Assembly (NCBI GenBank): GCA_903929765.1
Contig: CAIYVX010000013.1
Coordinates: forward strand, 88,391 to 152,390
Reading direction: 5' to 3'
Length of the DNA stretch: 64,000 bases
Origin: an uncultured Planctomycetia bacterium
Lineage (GTDB): Bacteria; Planctomycetota; Phycisphaerae; FEN-1346; JAACEH01
This document shows, piece after piece, positions 6,196 to 14,667 of this stretch. Within the stretch, counting starts at the first letter, position 1. Every line of letters begins with the position of its first letter. Made by a program: the position numbers and the translations under genes. The notes under the pieces are model-generated. The model was given only the letters and a program-made list of their open reading frames with translations, did not search any database and was not told where the DNA came from.

Positions 6196-8397
6196 ATGAA
6201 AGAAATGTTTATCAATGCCGTGGACACGGAAGAGTGTCGCATCGCGATCATCGAGGACAACGAGCTTCAGGAACTTTACATCGAGCGGGCGTCGCTGGAA
6301 CATCACGTCGGTAACGTTTACAAGGGCCGCGTGACCAACGTCGAGCCGAGCATCCAGGCGGCGTTCATCGATTACGGGCTGCCGAAGAACGGTTTTCTGC
6401 ACGTCAGCGACATTATTCCAAATTACATTCCGGAAAGCTTGCGGCGCGGCGGGCCGATGAAGCCGCCGATTCAGCAGATTCTGAAGCGCGGGCAGGAGGT
6501 CATCGTGCAGGTGACCAAGGAAGGGATCGGGACGAAGGGGCCGACGCTGACGACCTACCTGTCGATTGCCGGGCGGTACCTGGTGCTGATGCCGGGGCTG
6601 AACCGGGTGGGCGTGAGCCGCAAGATCGAGGACGAGTCGGAGCGCAGCGGCCTGCGGGAAATGCTGGAGAGCCTGGAGCGGCCGAAAAATCTGGGGATCA
6701 TCATCCGCACGGCGGGTTTGGACCAGACCAAGCGGGAGTTGCAGCGGGATTTGAATTATTTGCAGCGGGTCTGGAAGATGATTCTGGAGAAGATTCAGAG
6801 TTCGAAGTGCCCGGCGGAGATTTTTGTCGAGTCGGACCTGGTGTCGCGGACGATCCGGGACATATTTACAAACGACATTGAGACGATCCATGTGGACGAT
6901 CCGGAAGTGGCGAAGCAGGCGACGAATTTTCTCCAGATCGCCATGCCGCGCTACGCCAACCGGGTGAAGCTGTACGAGGAGCGGATACCGCTGTTTCACC
7001 GCTACGGTCTGGAAGACGCGATTGCCAAGGTTTATAGCCGCACGGTGCCGCTGCCGTCGGGCGGATACCTGGTGATCGATCAGGCCGAGGCGCTGGTGGC
7101 CATTGACGTGAACTCGGGGAAGTTTCGGACGGAGAAGAACGCGGAGGACGCGGCATATAAGCTGAACCTGGAGGCGGCGCGGGAGATCGCCCGTCAGTTG
7201 CGGCTGCGGGACCTGGGCGGCGTGATCGTGATGGACTTCGTGGACATGCGGCTGGAGCGGCACCGGGCGGAAGTCGAGGAGTTGCTGCGGAAGGAGATGA
7301 AAAACGACCGGGCCCGGTCAAAGACGCTGAAGACGTCGAAGTTCGGGCTGATTGAGATGACGCGGCAGCGGATGCGGCCGAGCATCGAACGTTCGACCTA
7401 CATGGAATGTCCGCACTGCCACGGGTCGGGGCTGATCAAGACGCCGGAGTCGATGAGCCTGGAGGTGCTGCGGCAACTGATGCTGGCGGTGAGCCAGGAT
7501 GAGATTGTGCAGGTGGAGGTGACGGTGCATCCGAGCGTGGCGCAATACATTCACAACCGGAAGCGCAAGGCCCTGGTGCGGCTGGAGGAGCGGACGAACA
7601 AGCGGATCATGGTCATGGCCGATCCGGCGGTCGGGCAGGAGGCGGCGGCGTTCCATTGCGAGGATGCGCGCGGGATTCAGGTGAAGTTCGATCCGCACGA
7701 GACGGCGCGGCGGATGGGAGAGAAGTTCCGGGCGAGTCATCCGGTGCGGCCGGCGACGGCGGCGGTGGAAGAACCAGTCGAAGCGGCCGAAGAGGCTGAG
7801 GAAGTGGCGGAGGTCGCGGAGAAAGTCGAATCGCGCGTCCTGCCGGCACGTCCGCCGCGCGATCGTCGCGGGCGGCGTCGCGGGCGTGGGCGCGGGGAAG
7901 GGCGGGGCGAAGGGCGAGGCGAAGGTCGTCCGGCGGAGGCGCAGGAACACGAAAACGAACACGCCGAGTTGGAAATCGAATCGGCGGAGGTTTCGGGCGC
8001 CCGGGAACAGGATGAATTGCGTGATTCGTTGCGTGATGAGCTGGCCTCGGAGCGTCGGTCGTCGGGCGAAATCGGCGAAACAGATTATCCGGCGTCGGCG
8101 ATACCGTCGCGGAGCGCCGGGCGGCGCGAAACCAGTGTGCCGCACGAAACGTTGCCGCCCGCGGCGGCAGTGACACAACCGCCGGCCCAGGCGGCGGGTC
8201 AGCCAGTACCGGCGGGCCAGCCGCAACCAGGTCAGCCGGCGGCACCGGGGAAGAAACGGCGTCGTCGGGGTCATCGCGGCGGGCGGAATCGGCGGCGGCG
8301 CGGACCGGGCGCGACGGGTTCGACGCCGGGAGCGGCGGGTGGAGCGGCGCCGGCGCCCGAGGCGCCGGGCGGCGATGAGATGGCGGATGGCGAGTAG
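6196..8397 (+). CDS. rng: Ribonuclease E/G
   Basis: A 733-residue RNase E/G, a 5'-end-sensing endoribonuclease for mRNA decay and rRNA/tRNA maturation. The S1 domain (HHVGNVYKGRVTNVEPSIQ) is followed by the DNase I-like catalytic domain. Its metal-binding aspartates fall at D304 (VAIDVNSGKF) and D347 (VIVMDFVDM). The zinc-link cysteines are C405 and C408 (ECPHCHGSG). These numbers are within one of the E. coli RNase E positions, which supports ATG 6196. The last 180 residues are low-complexity: acidic stretches alternate with arginine blocks (RGRRRGRGRG, KKRRRRGHRGG), likely a disordered RNA- or partner-binding tail as in RNase E degradosome scaffolds. Homology of this tail cannot be judged by eye. 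Symbol rng or rne is a matter of convention. Confidence 0.93.
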   Translation: MKEMFINAVDTEECRIAIIEDNELQELYIERASLEHHVGNVYKGRVTNVEPSIQAAFIDYGLPKNGFLHVSDIIPNYIPESLRRGGPMKPPIQQILKRGQEVIVQVTKEGIGTKGPTLTTYLSIAGRYLVLMPGLNRVGVSRKIEDESERSGLREMLESLERPKNLGIIIRTAGLDQTKRELQRDLNYLQRVWKMILEKIQSSKCPAEIFVESDLVSRTIRDIFTNDIETIHVDDPEVAKQATNFLQIAMPRYANRVKLYEERIPLFHRYGLEDAIAKVYSRTVPLPSGGYLVIDQAEALVAIDVNSGKFRTEKNAEDAAYKLNLEAAREIARQLRLRDLGGVIVMDFVDMRLERHRAEVEELLRKEMKNDRARSKTLKTSKFGLIEMTRQRMRPSIERSTYMECPHCHGSGLIKTPESMSLEVLRQLMLAVSQDEIVQVEVTVHPSVAQYIHNRKRKALVRLEERTNKRIMVMADPAVGQEAAAFHCEDARGIQVKFDPHETARRMGEKFRASHPVRPATAAVEEPVEAAEEAEEVAEVAEKVESRVLPARPPRDRRGRRRGRGRGEGRGEGRGEGRPAEAQEHENEHAELEIESAEVSGAREQDELRDSLRDELASERRSSGEIGETDYPASAIPSRSAGRRETSVPHETLPPAAAVTQPPAQAAGQPVPAGQPQPGQPAAPGKKRRRRGHRGGRNRRRRGPGATGSTPGAAGGAAPAPEAPGGDEMADGE

Positions 8398-8438
8398 AAC
8401 TTGTCTTGTCATGCTAATATGTCAGTGACACGATGAAG

Positions 8439-8491
8439 AAGAACACCCTTTGGCTCCGTCTAAAGTCGGAGCTTCAAAGTGTGGCACCCGG
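8439..8491 (+). repeat. 53-nt palindromic repeat C, copy 1 (at 5' end of UDP-sugar pyrophosphorylase)
   Basis: A two-level hairpin: outer arms CCTTTG/CAAAGTG and inner arms CTCCG/CGGAG around taaagt, ending TGTGGCACCCGG. It differs from copy 2 (18935-18987) at two of 53 positions. It can be read in frame with the gene and would add a false N-terminus. Confidence 0.9.
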
Positions 8492-8522
8492 AAAAAGCAG
8501 GAGAAGAAGGAGGAATCCGGAC

Positions 8523-9950
8523 TTGGTGAGCATTCTTGATTCGGAAGGCCGGTTGCGGGAACTGTGCGCGAGGCAGGGACAGGAACATGTGTTCCGGTTC
8601 TGGGACCAGTTGGACGACGCCCAGCGGGAGCAACTTCTGACGGAACTGGACTCGTTGGACTTTGAGGAAGTTTCGCGGCTGGTGGCGCAGCACATCAAGG
8701 GTCAGGGAGCGGAGATGCCGCTGCCGCACCTGGAACCGGCGCCGTTTGTGCGTCTGCCGCGCACGGCGGAAGAAGTCCAGGAACACCGCCAGGCCCGCCA
8801 GCGCGGCGAAGAGGTGATCCGGGCGGGTCAGGTGGCGGCGTTTCTGGTGGCCGGAGGTCAGGGGACGCGGTTGGGTTATGACGGTCCGAAGGGTTCTTTT
8901 CCCATCGGCGTGTTGAGCAGCAAGACGTTTTTCCAGTTGTTCGCGGAGCAGATTTTTGCCACGCGGCGGCGGTACGCCACGGACGTGCCGTGGTACATCA
9001 TGACCAGCCGCGACAACGACGAAGTGACGCGGCGGTATTTTGCGACGCACAACAATTTCGGGTTGCCGGCGAAGGATATTATATTTTTGCAGCAGGGGCA
9101 GATGCCGGCGATCGATCAGGAAGGCCGGCTGCTGATGGAATCGCCGCACGCGCTGGCGTTGGCGCCGGACGGTCACGGCGGGGCGATCCGGGCTTTGAAG
9201 CGGAGCGGGGCCCTGGCGGACATGGCGCGGCGGGGCGTGCGGTACATTTCACATTTTCAGGTTGATAACGTATTGATTCGGATTATCGACCCGGATTTTC
9301 TGGGGTTCCACGTGTTTGCGGGGAGCCAGATGTCGAGCCGCATGGTGCGCAAGCGTTCGGCGGACGAGCGGGTGGGTGTGTTTTGCCTGGTGGACGGGCG
9401 GTTGCGGGTGATCGAGTACAGCGACCTGCCGGAGGAGCTGGCCGAGGCCCGGCGGCCGGACGGGGAGTTGCAATTCAATGCCGGGAACATCGCGATACAT
9501 ATTTATGACGTGGCTTTTGTCGAGCAGTTGAACCAGCGCGATTACGAATTGCCGTTTCACCGGGCCTGGAAGAAGGTGCCGTTTGTGAACGAGCTGTCGC
9601 ACCGCATCCGGCCGCGGCAGCCCAACGCGAACAAGTTTGAGATGTTCGTGTTCGACGCGCTGCCGGCGGCCCGCAAGACGCTGGTGATGGAGGTGGCCCG
9701 GGAGGACGAGTTCGGCCCGGTGAAGAGTCTGACGGGCGAGGATTCGGTGGAGACGGCGCAGCGGGACCAGATGCGTCTGGCGGCGCGGTGGTGCCGGGCG
9801 GCGGGGGTGGAGGCGGAAACCGACCCGGACGGCGTGCCGCGCTTCAAGATCGAAATATCGCCGCTCTTTGCCACATGCCAGGACGAGTTTATCGAGAAAA
9901 TGAAGGCGGCGGGGTTGAAGGCGGTGAGCCGGGATACGTATTTTGAGTAG
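8523..9950 (+). CDS. UDPGP-family nucleotidyltransferase (UDP-GlcNAc/UDP-Glc pyrophosphorylase type)
   Basis: A 475-residue enzyme of the eukaryote-like UDPGP family. It would join UTP and a sugar-1-phosphate to make a UDP-sugar. Visible blocks are the nucleotide-binding loop AFLVAGGQGTRLGYDGPKG, TSRDNDEVTRRYF, PDGHGGAIRAL, ISHFQVDNVLI, FNAGNIAIHIY and NKFEMFVFDALP. The order resembles UAP1-like UDP-N-acetylhexosamine pyrophosphorylases, but the sugar cannot be fixed by eye. Start TTG 8523 is preferred: AAGGAGG at 8507-8513 lies 9 nt upstream. The longer frame from ATG 8433 would begin with 30 residues encoded by repeat C and a lysine/arginine-rich linker. It precedes a convergent restriction-modification cassette by 1 bp. 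Confidence 0.85.
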   Translation: MVSILDSEGRLRELCARQGQEHVFRFWDQLDDAQREQLLTELDSLDFEEVSRLVAQHIKGQGAEMPLPHLEPAPFVRLPRTAEEVQEHRQARQRGEEVIRAGQVAAFLVAGGQGTRLGYDGPKGSFPIGVLSSKTFFQLFAEQIFATRRRYATDVPWYIMTSRDNDEVTRRYFATHNNFGLPAKDIIFLQQGQMPAIDQEGRLLMESPHALALAPDGHGGAIRALKRSGALADMARRGVRYISHFQVDNVLIRIIDPDFLGFHVFAGSQMSSRMVRKRSADERVGVFCLVDGRLRVIEYSDLPEELAEARRPDGELQFNAGNIAIHIYDVAFVEQLNQRDYELPFHRAWKKVPFVNELSHRIRPRQPNANKFEMFVFDALPAARKTLVMEVAREDEFGPVKSLTGEDSVETAQRDQMRLAARWCRAAGVEAETDPDGVPRFKIEISPLFATCQDEFIEKMKAAGLKAVSRDTYFE

Positions 9951-9951
9951 G

Positions 9952-10803
9952 TTAACGAGGGTTTTTGGCGGCAGCAACCCATTCCTTGACGAGTAGTGGG
10001 AGGCGCTCGACCACCTCGCGTCCGAAGAGAACTTCGTCGACGTAACCCATATGAAGCATGTCGATGATGCGGCAAAGGTACGAACGTCCGCATTCCCACC
10101 AGGTGTAGTGGGCATCCACAATGAGGTAGTGCCTGACATGCACGCCCTCGTGTTCTCGTAATTCCTCAAGCTCCATGCCGTCGAGAAGCGTTTCGTATAC
10201 CCCGTCGGCCACGCGACTGCCGAACGTCGTGGTATAGTAATACTCCTTGATCTCCCAAATGGCCACCGGGTTCACGGCCTTTGGAAAAGCTCCGTCGATC
10301 CTTCGGGCCAGTGTCCTCAAAGGCGCACCATCGCGCGTCACGGTGGTCAGTTCTCGGGGATCGAAATCACAGCAAGAACCGCCGGAATTCGCTTCGATGA
10401 GCATATTGACTATGGCCGTCAAATAGGCCGGTGCCCGCTTCTTGCCGGATTGTTTATTCATCGGCAACGGGCATTTGGGCTTGACCTGTCGTCGGATTTT
10501 CCGATAAAGCGACTCGGCCTGTTTGGCATTCATGAGCAGCGGCTCAACGTGGCTGTTGAGCAGGTCGGCTCGCGATTGGAAGTAGAGAAGAAGCAACTGA
10601 CCAAACTTAGTCGGTTGGCCGGCGGCATCGGCGATGTGTCCAGCGTTGAGTCCGATATTTCCGAGGGCCGAAGAAGCCTCCAACAGAGTGGGAACTTTAA
10701 TTCGCCCCGTCTTTCGCTCCGTGTAGCCGACTTGCTGGCTGATCGTCCGCACATTGGCCCAGAATTCTCTGTGCTGGCCAAGAAATCTTTTGTCCGGTCT
10801 CAT
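9952..10803 (-). CDS. Putative type II restriction endonuclease, PD-(D/E)XK-like
   Basis: A 283-residue protein not assigned to a named family. It has a plausible PD-(D/E)XK core: D170 in RRIDGAFPKAVNPV, then a hydrophobic strand with E184-x-K186 (AIWEIKEYYYTTTFG). A helix and a His/Trp-rich C-terminal half follow. Context is the main argument: it overlaps a small HTH gene by 4 bp (ATGA) on the same strand and lies opposite a D12-class adenine methyltransferase. This is the classic regulator-nuclease-methylase arrangement. GC content is visibly lower than in adjacent genes, consistent with transfer. It stops 1 bp from the end of the convergent pyrophosphorylase gene. A different role with the HTH protein is possible but less likely. 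Confidence 0.65.
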   Translation of the reverse strand: MRPDKRFLGQHREFWANVRTISQQVGYTERKTGRIKVPTLLEASSALGNIGLNAGHIADAAGQPTKFGQLLLLYFQSRADLLNSHVEPLLMNAKQAESLYRKIRRQVKPKCPLPMNKQSGKKRAPAYLTAIVNMLIEANSGGSCCDFDPRELTTVTRDGAPLRTLARRIDGAFPKAVNPVAIWEIKEYYYTTTFGSRVADGVYETLLDGMELEELREHEGVHVRHYLIVDAHYTWWECGRSYLCRIIDMLHMGYVDEVLFGREVVERLPLLVKEWVAAAKNPR

Positions 10804-11078
10804 TGCAGGGATTCCTCGAACCTGCGGACGAACTCGGCCAGGGAAACGCCTACGGCCAGGCAGACTTGGCGAATCTCCACCATGTCCAACCGCCGCTCTC
10901 CCGATTCGTATTTGCTGACGAAGGACTGCGGTACGCCGAGTCGCTGGGCCAGGTCAGCCTGTCGAAGCCCAGCCTCTGAGCGCATTTTACGGAGAAGTTC
11001 TTGCAGCTTGGTCTGGCAGAGGCTATAAGGGTCTTTTTCCACGGTCAGGATATTATCCGGGCTTGCTTTGTATCCCAA
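10800..11078 (-). CDS. XRE-type HTH regulator of the restriction-modification cassette
   Basis: A 92-residue protein with one helix-turn-helix domain (about residues 38-62: RQADLAQRLGVPQSFVSKYESGERR) followed by helices. It resembles controller (C) proteins and other small XRE regulators. It is translationally coupled to the nuclease gene by a 4-bp overlap and faces the methylase gene with only 29 bp between starts, so it can control both. The first codon given here is TTG 11078. GTG 11042 (starting VEKDPYSLC) is an alternative that would leave the palindrome at 11048-11058 just upstream as an operator. Confidence 0.75.
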   Translation of the reverse strand: MGYKASPDNILTVEKDPYSLCQTKLQELLRKMRSEAGLRQADLAQRLGVPQSFVSKYESGERRLDMVEIRQVCLAVGVSLAEFVRRFEESLQ

Positions 11079-11098
11079 AACAGGATATCATGGTTTTG
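11048..11098. promoter_or_regulatory. Candidate operators in the divergent HTH/methylase control region
   Basis: Two palindromes share the core GGATAT: a perfect 11-mer GGATATTATCC (11048-11058), and CAAAAC-aggatatcat-GGTTTTG (about 11076-11098) centred on GATATC. The second sits within 30 bp of both starts and next to the methylase Shine-Dalgarno (GAGGTG). Self-binding by the HTH protein is inferred. Confidence 0.45.
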
Positions 11099-11107
11099 AG
11101 GTGAAAG

Positions 11108-12007
11108 ATGTCCCGCAGTACTACAGTGGCCAATCATCAGGGCCGGTTATTCTCCAGTGTTGGGATCGCCAAGCCCTTCAAGTCACAACTCCTGAAATGG
11201 ATCGGCAACAAGCAGCGCTTCGCCTGGGAGATTGTCTCCTATTTTCCGCAGAAGATCGGGACATACTACGAGCCGTTTTTGGGCAGCGGCGCTGTCCTCG
11301 GAACGTTGGCCCCGGAACGGGCGATCGGTTCTGATTGCTTTCGTCCGTTGATCGGCATTTGGCAAACTCTGAAAGAGGCTCCAGAGACGCTCAAGGCTTG
11401 GTACGCCGAACGCTGGGATAACTTCACCAGTGGCTCCAGACTGCCGGCCTATGAGCGGATTCGTGATTCCTACAACGCCAACCCCAATGCTGCTGATTTG
11501 CTTTTTTTGTGCCGCACCTGTTACGGTGGCGTGGTCCGTTTTCGTAAAGCGGATGGGCACATCTCTACTCCGCTAGGGATTCACGACCCGATCAGCCCTG
11601 AATCTTTCGCGCGGCGGGTGGATGAGTGGCACCGCCGTACGCAGGGGACAGACTTTCGGCACCTGGACTATCGGGAAGCCATGAGCCTGGCCCGAGAAGG
11701 CGACTTGATTTACTGCGACCCACCATATAGCCACAGCCAAGCCATCCTATACGGCGCTCAGAGTTTCAGCCTCACGGATTTACTCACGGAGATCGGCGAG
11801 TGCAAGTCCAGAGGGGTTTTTGTCATCCTGAGCATCGACGGAACCAAACGCTCCGGCAATCATATTTGCGAATTACCAATTCCCGAGGGACTCTTCGAGC
11901 GGGAAGTATTGGTCAACTGCGGGCGTTCAATGCTCAAGCGTTTTCAGATGAACGGGCAAAGTCTGGAAGGCGAGATGGTGGCCGACCGGCTCTTGCTCAC
12001 TTACTAA
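11108..12007 (+). CDS. D12-class DNA adenine methyltransferase (Dam-like)
   Basis: A 299-residue N6-adenine methyltransferase. Near the start is LLKWIGNKQRFAWEIVSYFP, then the AdoMet loop EPFLGSGAVLG (about residues 55-65) and the catalytic DPPY at residue 204 (LIYCDPPYSHSQ). This is the order of the alpha/D12 class, which includes Dam and many type II modification enzymes. It likely protects host sites from the neighbouring nuclease; the recognition sequence is unknown. ATG 11108 has GAGGTGAA just upstream. Its TAA stop (12005-12007) abuts, with no gap, the last codon of the convergent hydrolase gene at 12008. Confidence 0.9.
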   Translation: MSRSTTVANHQGRLFSSVGIAKPFKSQLLKWIGNKQRFAWEIVSYFPQKIGTYYEPFLGSGAVLGTLAPERAIGSDCFRPLIGIWQTLKEAPETLKAWYAERWDNFTSGSRLPAYERIRDSYNANPNAADLLFLCRTCYGGVVRFRKADGHISTPLGIHDPISPESFARRVDEWHRRTQGTDFRHLDYREAMSLAREGDLIYCDPPYSHSQAILYGAQSFSLTDLLTEIGECKSRGVFVILSIDGTKRSGNHICELPIPEGLFEREVLVNCGRSMLKRFQMNGQSLEGEMVADRLLLTY

Positions 12008-13378
12008 TCACTGCCCGGCGGACCAGTGGAGGCGGGCGGCGACGAGGCGGTCGAGGTCGTAGGTGCGGCGGGAGGTTTCGAGGAGTTGGGCGTAATCGAC
12101 GGCATGGCGTCCGGTGAAAATTGGTTTGGTGTTGACCAGGACCTGGACGGGGCGGGTCCAGTCGAGCTTGTCGGCGGGGAGTTCGATTTCAAGTTCTTTC
12201 AGATCTTTCGCTAAAACAACCAGGGAGTTGTCGGCGGGGCGGAGGCGGACCTGCAGGTCGAAGGCGGCCTTGAGATAATAGTTTCTCACGGCTTGCGGGA
12301 ACTCCTCCTTGCTGCTGATGTTCACGACGACCTGTTTGGAGAAATCAAAATCGGCGTGGGCGGCGGCGAGGGCCCGGACGGCCCAGGCGCGGCCCTGCCA
12401 GAGTTCATGGAAAATCAGGTGGCCCTGGTCGGGGAAGGGCTGGCGGCGGGCGGCGGCGACGAAGGCGCGGATTTTGTCGGCCTTTGGTTCGAAGGCGTGG
12501 CCCTGGCCGGGATATTCGAGGCCCTCAAACTTTTTGGCGCCTAGTTTTTTCATTTCGGCGACGACTTCGCGATCGGCGGTGAAGGTGCCGCGCGTCTGGC
12601 CTTCGAGGATGTCTTTTTCGCCCCAGTGAACCTGGAGGGCGAGGTCGAGAACGTTGGGGAGGTAGATGGTGATGCCGGAGTTCTGGGCCTGGTTGAGGGG
12701 GAAGGCGGCCATGGGGACGGCGCCGGCCCAGTCGCCCGGGGAAAAGAGGACCGAGTTCCAGGTGGTGTAGCCGCCCTTGGAGAAGCCCATGAGGATGGCG
12801 CGGTTGGAATCGACGTTGGCCCGGTGGCGGGCGTCTTCGAGGACGGCGCGGGGATAGTCGGCGGTGATGCGGTTGGGGTGAAATTCCCCGTTGTCGGGCG
12901 AATCGGGGCAGGCGACGAGAAAATTGTCGACGTCCGGACCGAGGAGGTTTTCGACGAAGCCGACGAACTGTTCGCCGGAGCCGCCCAGACCGTGACAGGC
13001 GACGATGAGGGGCCAGGGCTGGCCGGCGGCGGATTTGTAGTTGGGTGGCACGCGGAGGGTGTAATTGATGGCGGGGACGACGCCGTCTGGTTTGGTCTGG
13101 AAGGTCTGGACGCCGGGTTTGAGATCGGGAAACGTGGCGGCGCGGTGCAACATGGCGCGGAGTTCGTCCCAGGACTTTGGGGCGAGGGGTGCGAATTTGG
13201 CGGCGAGGGCGGCGCGAGCGGCAGGGTCGGGTTCGGCGAAGAAGTCGTGGAGGAGAGCGGCGGCAGAGTTGGTGAGGGCGGGTGTGGCGGAGGAGGCGGA
13301 GATTGGGTCGGCGAAGAGTGGGGCGGTGAGGAGTAGCGAGCAGAGAGCCGCGAGGAAAAGTCGTAAAGGAAGAGTCAT
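12008..13378 (-). CDS. Secreted alpha/beta-hydrolase (dienelactone/PHB-depolymerase-like esterase)
   Basis: A 456-residue protein with a signal peptide (LRLFLAALCSLLLTAPLFA). An alpha/beta-hydrolase core follows: the strand and oxyanion region PLIVACHGLGGSGEQF, the nucleophile motif GFSKGGYTTW (G-x-S-x-G), and a catalytic-histidine candidate in EYPGQGHAFEP. The C-terminal 120 residues (ISSKEEFPQAVRNYY onward) look like a beta-rich extra domain. It probably acts in the periplasm on an ester; the substrate is unknown. It reads convergent to the methylase with no intergenic base. Confidence 0.8.
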   Translation of the reverse strand: MTLPLRLFLAALCSLLLTAPLFADPISASSATPALTNSAAALLHDFFAEPDPAARAALAAKFAPLAPKSWDELRAMLHRAATFPDLKPGVQTFQTKPDGVVPAINYTLRVPPNYKSAAGQPWPLIVACHGLGGSGEQFVGFVENLLGPDVDNFLVACPDSPDNGEFHPNRITADYPRAVLEDARHRANVDSNRAILMGFSKGGYTTWNSVLFSPGDWAGAVPMAAFPLNQAQNSGITIYLPNVLDLALQVHWGEKDILEGQTRGTFTADREVVAEMKKLGAKKFEGLEYPGQGHAFEPKADKIRAFVAAARRQPFPDQGHLIFHELWQGRAWAVRALAAAHADFDFSKQVVVNISSKEEFPQAVRNYYLKAAFDLQVRLRPADNSLVVLAKDLKELEIELPADKLDWTRPVQVLVNTKPIFTGRHAVDYAQLLETSRRTYDLDRLVAARLHWSAGQ

Positions 13379-13452
13379 ATTTCACCACCTTCCAACGGAG
13401 TCAGGTTTTTGGTTCGCACGGTTGCGAGCGTGGCAAGAGCAACCGGTCATCG

Positions 13453-13480
13453 CACGGCGGGACAAGACCCGCCGTGGCAC
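13453..13480. repeat. Palindromic repeat B, copy 2
   Basis: CACGGCGGG-acaag-ACCCGCCGTG then GCAC; one base longer in the loop than copy 1. It lies in the 153-bp spacer between the hydrolase gene and queA. Confidence 0.85.
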
Positions 13481-13531
13481 ATTCATTCCGCAGAACATGG
13501 CGGCAAACAGCGGCCGCCAAGCCACGCGACA

Positions 13532-14575
13532 CTATTCTATCAGACAGGCGTCTCCGTAGGAGTAGAAACGGTAGCCGCGTGCGAGGGCGTCGCGGTAGGC
13601 GTGTAAAATCAGTTCTCGTCCGGCGAAGGCGGCGACGAGCATGAGCAGGGTGCTGCGCGGGAGGTGGAAGTTGGTGATGAGGGCGTCGACGACGCGGAAG
13701 TGGAAAGGGGGGTAGATGAAGATGGATGTTTCGCCGGAGAGGTCGCCGAGGCCGTCGGGGCGGACGAGGCTTTCGAGGACGCGGACGGTGGTGGTGCCGA
13801 CGGCGACGACGCGGCGGCCTTCGGCTTTGGCGCGGGCGACGGCTTCGGCGGTTGCGGCGGGAATGTGGAAGCGTTCGGCGTGCATTTCGTGATCTTCGAC
13901 GCGCTCGACGGTGACGGGTTTGAAGGTGCCGAGGCCGACGTGGAGTGTGAGGAAGGCGGTGGCGATGTCGTGGCGGCGGAGGTCGTCGAGAAGTTGCGGG
14001 GTGAAGTGGAGGCCGGCGGTGGGGGCGGCAATGGCCCCGGGCTGGGCGGCGTAAACGGTCTGGTAACGGTCGGCGTCGGAGGTTTCGAGATCGGGGGCGG
14101 TCTGGCGGCGCTCGATGTATGGCGGTAGCGGGGGTCGGCCGGCGCGGGCGAGGAGGGTTTCGGCGGCGATGGGGGGTTCGGGGGCGACGAGCCAGAGTCC
14201 TTCGCCGCGTCGGGAGAGGAGGCGGAGGGCTTGTCCCTCGAAGCCTTCGACCTGGAGGCGTTCGTTTTCGCGAATGCGTCCTCGGCCGCGCAGAAGGAGT
14301 TCGAGGCGGCCGTCTTCGACGGAACGGACGTAGAGGGCGTCGATGCGGGAGCCGGTTTCGCGGCGCAGGACGAGGCGGGCGGGGAGGACGCGGGTGTCGT
14401 TGAGGACGAGGAGGTCGCCGGGCCGGAGGAGTTGGGGGAGTTCGATGAAGCGATGATCTTCGGCGCCGCCGGACCTGCGGTCGAGGCGGAGGAGGCGGCT
14501 CTGCTCACGGGCGGGGGACGGCTCCTGGGCAATGGCGTCGGAAGGGAGTTGGTAGTCGAAAAGAGCAGTGTCCAT
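13532..14575 (-). CDS. queA: S-adenosylmethionine:tRNA ribosyltransferase-isomerase
   Basis: A 347-residue QueA of normal length. It transfers and isomerises the ribosyl part of AdoMet onto preQ1 in tRNA to make epoxyqueuosine. Signature blocks are FDYQLPSDAIAQEPSPAREQSRLL, LLVLNDTRVLPARL, GAIAAPTAGLHFTPQLL, LHVGLGTFKPV, MHAERFHIP and ITNFHLPRSTLLMLVAAFAG. The strong match over the full length makes the call safe. No other queuosine gene is in the window. Confidence 0.96.
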   Translation of the reverse strand: MDTALFDYQLPSDAIAQEPSPAREQSRLLRLDRRSGGAEDHRFIELPQLLRPGDLLVLNDTRVLPARLVLRRETGSRIDALYVRSVEDGRLELLLRGRGRIRENERLQVEGFEGQALRLLSRRGEGLWLVAPEPPIAAETLLARAGRPPLPPYIERRQTAPDLETSDADRYQTVYAAQPGAIAAPTAGLHFTPQLLDDLRRHDIATAFLTLHVGLGTFKPVTVERVEDHEMHAERFHIPAATAEAVARAKAEGRRVVAVGTTTVRVLESLVRPDGLGDLSGETSIFIYPPFHFRVVDALITNFHLPRSTLLMLVAAFAGRELILHAYRDALARGYRFYSYGDACLIE

Positions 14576-14619
14576 AAGAAGCTTTCAAAAAGAAACAAGG
14601 AAAAAAAGCGACGACAATC

Positions 14620-14663
14620 GGAAAACGGCATTTTACCATGTCGGGCCTGTCGACCCAACCTAC
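14620..14663. repeat. Repeat D, copy 4, with shared leader
   Basis: CGGAAAACGGCATTTTA, then TGTCGGGCCtgtCGACCCAACCTAC. The leader and the TGTCGGGCC arm are shared with 21742-21785; the hairpin arms relate to 26941 and 42161. It lies in the 92-bp gap between queA and the HEAT lipoprotein gene. Confidence 0.65.
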
Positions 14664-14667
14664 ATGA

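Noticed and set aside
10800..11078. HTH and nuclease genes as a toxin-antitoxin pair
   Set aside because: The 283-residue partner is too large for common toxins and an adenine methylase is divergently adjacent, which fits restriction-modification better.
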